A program made the translations under genes and the position numbers. From Bacteroidales bacterium (GTDB lineage Bacteria > Bacteroidota > Bacteroidia > Bacteroidales > UBA932), in assembly GCA_017482565.1 (NCBI GenBank), contig JAFUMO010000045.1, positions 62,001 through 126,000 of the forward strand: a DNA stretch of 64,000 bases. Reading direction: 5' to 3'. Shown here one piece after another: positions 60,980 through 64,000 of this stretch; positions within the stretch are counted from its first letter, which is position 1, and every line of letters begins with the position of its first letter. The notes beneath the pieces are model-generated. The model did not search any database and was not told the DNA's origin. It saw only the letters and a list, made by a program, of their open reading frames with translations.

Positions 60980-61624
60980 TTATCTCGGAATATAAATAAC
61001 ATACTTCCCATTGAAGAAGCTGTCCGGGAACCAGTCATTGATTGCACAGAAGGATATGCGCATCTTGTCAATCCTGTTCCTGGAAGCGGCATTCTCCACC
61101 TCCCTGTAGAGGTCTCCACCAGGAAGGAGGTCCCCCCCCTTGAGGTAAATTATCCCCTTTTCATATTTTCCCTTCACCCACGGAAGAAAATTCCCCAAAT
61201 CAGTCACGGCACGTGAAACTATGAAGTCAAACTTGCCGCCAATCTCCTCAACCCGGGATTTTACAGCCTTTACATTCTTCAGACCCAAAGCCCCCGACAC
61301 CTCCTCAACCACCTTTATCTTCTTCCCGATAGAATCCACCAGAAGGAAATCCACCTCAGGGTACATGATTGCAAGGGGAATGCCTGGGAATCCTCCCCCG
61401 GTCCCCACATCCATCACACTGGTACCGGGCGTGAAAATGTCGGCCATGTCAGCAAACTTGGCAATGGCAAGCGAGTGGAGCACATGATGCAGCTCCAGCT
61501 TGTCAATATCCTTGCGGCTCACAACATTTATCTTGCTGTTCCAGTCTTCATAGAGGGACTGGAGCATCCCAAACTGCTCCTGCTGCAGGGCAGTGAGATC
61601 CTTGAAAAATTCATTTATCATCAT
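60980..61624 (-). CDS. rsmG: 16S rRNA (guanine527-N7)-methyltransferase
   Basis: Methylates G527 in the 16S rRNA 530 loop. The 214-residue product has the SAM-binding motif VMDVGTGGGFPGIPLAI, DFLLVDSIGKKIKV, and VSRAVTDLGNFLPWV, the conserved RsmG pattern. The start at 61624 overlaps the rluD stop (ATGA at 61624-61621), so translation is coupled; the second ATG three bases on is an alternative. It ends the PASTA-rluD-rsmG operon. Confidence 0.95.
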   Translation of the reverse strand: MMINEFFKDLTALQQEQFGMLQSLYEDWNSKINVVSRKDIDKLELHHVLHSLAIAKFADMADIFTPGTSVMDVGTGGGFPGIPLAIMYPEVDFLLVDSIGKKIKVVEEVSGALGLKNVKAVKSRVEEIGGKFDFIVSRAVTDLGNFLPWVKGKYEKGIIYLKGGDLLPGGDLYREVENAASRNRIDKMRISFCAINDWFPDSFFNGKYVIYIPR

Positions 61625-62760
61625 TCTTCCTCCTCCAGGACTTTGCTCATGGCATAATTCCTCCATTTGGCTATGAGTGCCAGCATGTCGTCGGGAATAT
61701 TGTTCTCCAGGAATATATGCTTTCCGGTTACAGGGTGCTCAAACCCCAATGTCTTTGCATGCAGGGCATGGCGTGGGAGCAGTTTGAAGCAGTTGTCTAT
61801 AAACTGCTTGTACTTGCTGTATATTGTACCGTTAAGGATACGGTCCCCGCCATAGCGGTCATCATTGAAAAGCGGATGCCCTATTGAGTTCATGTGTACC
61901 CTTATCTGGTGGGTACGGCCGGTCTCAAGCTTACATTCAATGAGGGTCACATACCCAAACCTCTCCAGGACCTTGTAATGTGTGACTGCATGCTTGCCTA
62001 TGCCGCTTTCAGGGTCAAAGGCCCTGAACCTCATCCTGTCATTAGGGTCCCTCCCTATATTTGCCGTAACTGTGCCCTCATCCTCCTTCACGTTACCCCA
62101 CACAATTGCAATGTATTTCCTCTCAATTGTATGGTCAAAGAACTGTTTTGCAAGCCCCATCTGTGCCTGGTCATTCTTGGCCACCACAAGTAAGCCGGAT
62201 GTGTTCTTGTCTATCCTGTGTACAAGGATGCCCATCCTCTCGTCAGCACCGTCGGGACCTTGGCTTACCCCCAGATGGAAGGCAAGTGCGTTTATAAGGG
62301 TTCCGCTGAAATGGCCGTGGCCCGGATGAACCACAAGTCCGGCAGGCTTGTTCACTACCAGCAGGTCTTCATCCTCGTATGCTACATCCAACGGTATGTT
62401 CTCAGGCCTTATCTCCATTCCGCGCCTCTGGTAAGGCATCACAATGGTGATGAGATCGTTGGGCTTCACCTTGTAGTTTGCCTTCACCACCTTCTCGTTC
62501 ACCCTCACATATCCGGCATCAATGGCCAGCTGTATCCTGTGGCGTGATGTCTTCTCCATGTGCTGGGTAAGGTACTTGTCAACCCTGAGCATCGTCTGCC
62601 CCTTGTCAACAGGGAACCTGTAATGCTCAAACATGGAATCTATCTCACCCTCCCCGTCCATCTGCCCCTCCCCGTCAAGGGGAATCTCCTGCTCCTCCAG
62701 ATATTCGTCTATATTGGAGAAGTTGTCAAAAATGTTATCTCTCCTGGTCCTCTGGCTCAT
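61621..62760 (-). CDS. rluD: RluD-type 23S rRNA pseudouridine synthase
   Basis: Isomerises uridines in 23S rRNA. The 379-residue product has an acidic N-terminal stretch, then an S4 RNA-binding domain (MLRVDKYLTQHMEKTSRHRIQLAIDAGYVRVNEK) and the catalytic domain with VVNKPAGLVVHPGHGH, HRIDKNTSGLLVVAK (catalytic Asp) and LETGRTHQIRVHM. The number of sites modified cannot be told. It overlaps the PASTA gene by 26 bp. Confidence 0.93.
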   Translation of the reverse strand: MSQRTRRDNIFDNFSNIDEYLEEQEIPLDGEGQMDGEGEIDSMFEHYRFPVDKGQTMLRVDKYLTQHMEKTSRHRIQLAIDAGYVRVNEKVVKANYKVKPNDLITIVMPYQRRGMEIRPENIPLDVAYEDEDLLVVNKPAGLVVHPGHGHFSGTLINALAFHLGVSQGPDGADERMGILVHRIDKNTSGLLVVAKNDQAQMGLAKQFFDHTIERKYIAIVWGNVKEDEGTVTANIGRDPNDRMRFRAFDPESGIGKHAVTHYKVLERFGYVTLIECKLETGRTHQIRVHMNSIGHPLFNDDRYGGDRILNGTIYSKYKQFIDNCFKLLPRHALHAKTLGFEHPVTGKHIFLENNIPDDMLALIAKWRNYAMSKVLEEEE

Positions 62761-63565
62761 TGGTTGGAATCAAAGTTTTGTCTAAAGTAAAATATACATG
62801 AACAGGCGTGCCCAGCCATACTGCAGTATCACCAAAAGCCCCTTTATGCGGCTCCTGCCTGTACGCAAATGCGGCAAGGGAATCCTGGAATGTCTCCACC
62901 GTTGCATCAAATGAAACTTTTCCCATGTTCAGGGAGTTGTCAATCAGGTAATCCTTTATTATGGAATATGGCTTCCCTATAAGGTCAGGTACAAATGTAA
63001 CGCTGTCCGCCTCATTCTGTCCCAGTCTCAAATCTATGACACTCTCACCCGGAAGTTCCTTGCCAGGAGGGACAGGTTTCCCCTCATAAAGCTGCTCAAG
63101 CACATTGTTTGTGGCAAGGTCAGGCTCATATATAAGCTTGCCCACTTTCAGCTGTGAAGAAGAAAGTTCAGACTGGGCCTGCCTCAGGGAATATCCCACA
63201 AGTGAAGGCATCTTTACCATCTTGGGGCTCTTTGCATTAATTGTAATCAGTATCCTCCTGTTCTTCTTCACCTTGCTCTCCGCAACAGGATTCTGCCTGT
63301 AGATTGCACCCGGCATCATCCTTGGGATATGTACGGAATCGGTAACCTCCAGTCTCAGCTCATTGGCATCGGCCACCTGCTGCGCCTCCTCAACAGTGAG
63401 TCCCATAAAGGAAGGGACAGAGAGCTCCTGATTGTGTCTTGTTATCACATCCAGCATGGAAAAGAGTGCAAAGACCACAACTCCCATAGCTATGATTGCC
63501 ATATACACTTGCTTTGTAAACCAGTTCCAAAGCCACTTCTTCGTATTTCCGGTTTTCTTCTTCAT
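62735..63565 (-). CDS. PASTA-domain membrane protein
   Basis: A 276-residue bitopic membrane protein. A basic cytosolic start (MKKKTGNTKKW) and a single transmembrane segment (VYMAIIAMGVVVFALFSML) are followed by three PASTA domains (SVPSFMGLTVEEAQQVADANEL, MPSLVGYSLRQAQSELSSSQL, VPDLIGKPYSIIKDYLIDNSL). There is no kinase domain, unlike PknB of Firmicutes. A role in peptidoglycan sensing or assembly is inferred from PASTA. The ATG at 63565 gives the natural basic N-terminus. Confidence 0.87.
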   Translation of the reverse strand: MKKKTGNTKKWLWNWFTKQVYMAIIAMGVVVFALFSMLDVITRHNQELSVPSFMGLTVEEAQQVADANELRLEVTDSVHIPRMMPGAIYRQNPVAESKVKKNRRILITINAKSPKMVKMPSLVGYSLRQAQSELSSSQLKVGKLIYEPDLATNNVLEQLYEGKPVPPGKELPGESVIDLRLGQNEADSVTFVPDLIGKPYSIIKDYLIDNSLNMGKVSFDATVETFQDSLAAFAYRQEPHKGAFGDTAVWLGTPVHVYFTLDKTLIPTNEPEDQER

Positions 63566-63607
63566 AGGAATAAAATGTCCGCTAAGATAGCAATTTCCGC
63601 AAAGGTA

Positions 63608-63640
63608 CAAAAAAAGGGAGAACTGCGCAGCAGCCTCCCT
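63608..63640 (-). terminator. Terminator after outer-membrane protein gene
   Basis: GGGAG (63616-63620) pairs with CTCCC (63635-63639) with an inner CTGCGCAG palindrome; on the minus strand seven T follow. Confidence 0.65.
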
Positions 63641-63662
63641 CCCTTATCATGCCATCATTGGA

Positions 63663-64000
63663 TTACCTTCTTCCAGGGCCTCCCATAGGACCGCCAGGCC
63701 GGCCTCCCATAGGACCTCCCATACCTCTTCCAGGACCGCCCATCCTTGCACCGCCGTTCCTCATGTCTCCGAAGTTCCCGAACCTCCATGTAAGTGTAAC
63801 CATGAAATACTGTCCCAGAGTATTGTTGGTAACATTCTGCACATAGTTCTCAGTAGTGGTGATTGATGTGTTCTTGGACTGCTTGAGGATATCATACACC
63901 TTGAACTTGAGCGTAGCCGAATTCTTGAACAGGTTCTTTGAAATGGCTGCATTCCACACGGTTATAGGCTTGTCATAACCCTCGTCAAATCCCTCATAGA
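63663..64000 (-). CDS. Outer-membrane beta-barrel protein, C-terminal part
   Basis: The reading frame runs off the right edge and only the last 112 residues are in the window. They end a barrel of the TonB-receptor/OMP_b-brl_3 type (WNAAISKNLFKNSATLKFKVYDILKQSKNTSITTTENYVQNVTNNTLGQYFMVTLTWRFGNFGD), with a Gly/Met/Pro/Arg-rich tail (GGPGRGMGGPMGGRPGGPMGG). The tail is low-complexity and resembles that of the Spy-like gene at 17.7 kb, although the two are not otherwise related. The N-terminus is not visible. Confidence 0.8.
   Translation of the reverse strand, partial: YEGFDEGYDKPITVWNAAISKNLFKNSATLKFKVYDILKQSKNTSITTTENYVQNVTNNTLGQYFMVTLTWRFGNFGDMRNGGARMGGPGRGMGGPMGGRPGGPMGGPGRR

Noticed and set aside
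1..64000. CRISPR arrays, rRNA operons, insertion sequences with transposase
   Set aside because: No regular spaced repeats, ribosomal RNA sequence or transposase motifs were seen on either strand.

Overview
The window comes from the chromosome of a Bacteroidota bacterium, most likely of the order Bacteroidales. Evidence: a SusC/SusD pair with lipoprotein SusD, a Rho factor with a long low-complexity N-terminal extension, an LptD of the Bacteroidota type, the rsfS-ftsH-cdsA-psd cluster, and promoters of the Bacteroidota form (TTTG about 19 bases upstream of TAnnTTTG) ahead of many genes. The genus cannot be fixed from this sequence alone.

Layout. 1-20 kb is housekeeping: a cell-wall amidase (cut by the left edge), LptD, RidA and Rho; then psd, cdsA, ftsH and rsfS on the minus strand; BirA; a 5'-nucleotidase-like enzyme; PyrF; an M20 dipeptidase; ClpX and ClpP; a Spy-like periplasmic protein; and trigger factor. 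20-29 kb carries an acyl-CoA synthetase, ferritin, a lipoprotein plus TonB-dependent receptor operon, a Na+/H+ or K+/H+ antiporter, a NYN-domain protein, an LD-carboxypeptidase and MsrA. 29.5-34.6 kb is a disturbed, AT-richer stretch: decayed pstS and porin genes, a toxin-antitoxin pair of the MqsR/Panacea type, and a tandem pair of secreted paralogues behind a strongly structured leader. 34.6-40 kb holds an SDR, Bcp and an esterase, a possible invertible segment, a membrane protein with an XRE regulator, a DUF2461 protein, a flavodoxin and a small ABC module. 40-47 kb looks like an accessory island ending at tRNA-Leu: a histidine-kinase fragment, Fic, a GH-like lipoprotein, a PadR module, a broken rhuM, and two genes of phage-like character. 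47-64 kb returns to core genes: prmA, tpiA, an aminotransferase, carA, queD, polA, an ECF sigma factor, a TlpA-like lipoprotein, susD/susC, rpmH, rsmG, rluD, a PASTA protein and the end of an outer-membrane protein gene.

Three themes stand out. First, three copies of a 121-bp palindromic element sit between genes, two of them between convergent genes, and may double as terminators. Second, several loci (pstS, porin, rhuM, histidine kinase) carry deletions and are dying genes. Third, a number of symmetrical DNA sites lie exactly on promoters (ldcA/msrA, the toxin-antitoxin pair, fic, padR), and a 20-bp inverted repeat brackets an 85-bp segment at 36.7 kb that may be invertible. A 10-mer, CTTCCCGACA, is also strongly over-represented across the window. 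All family assignments are by eye from the translated sequence; no database search was possible.
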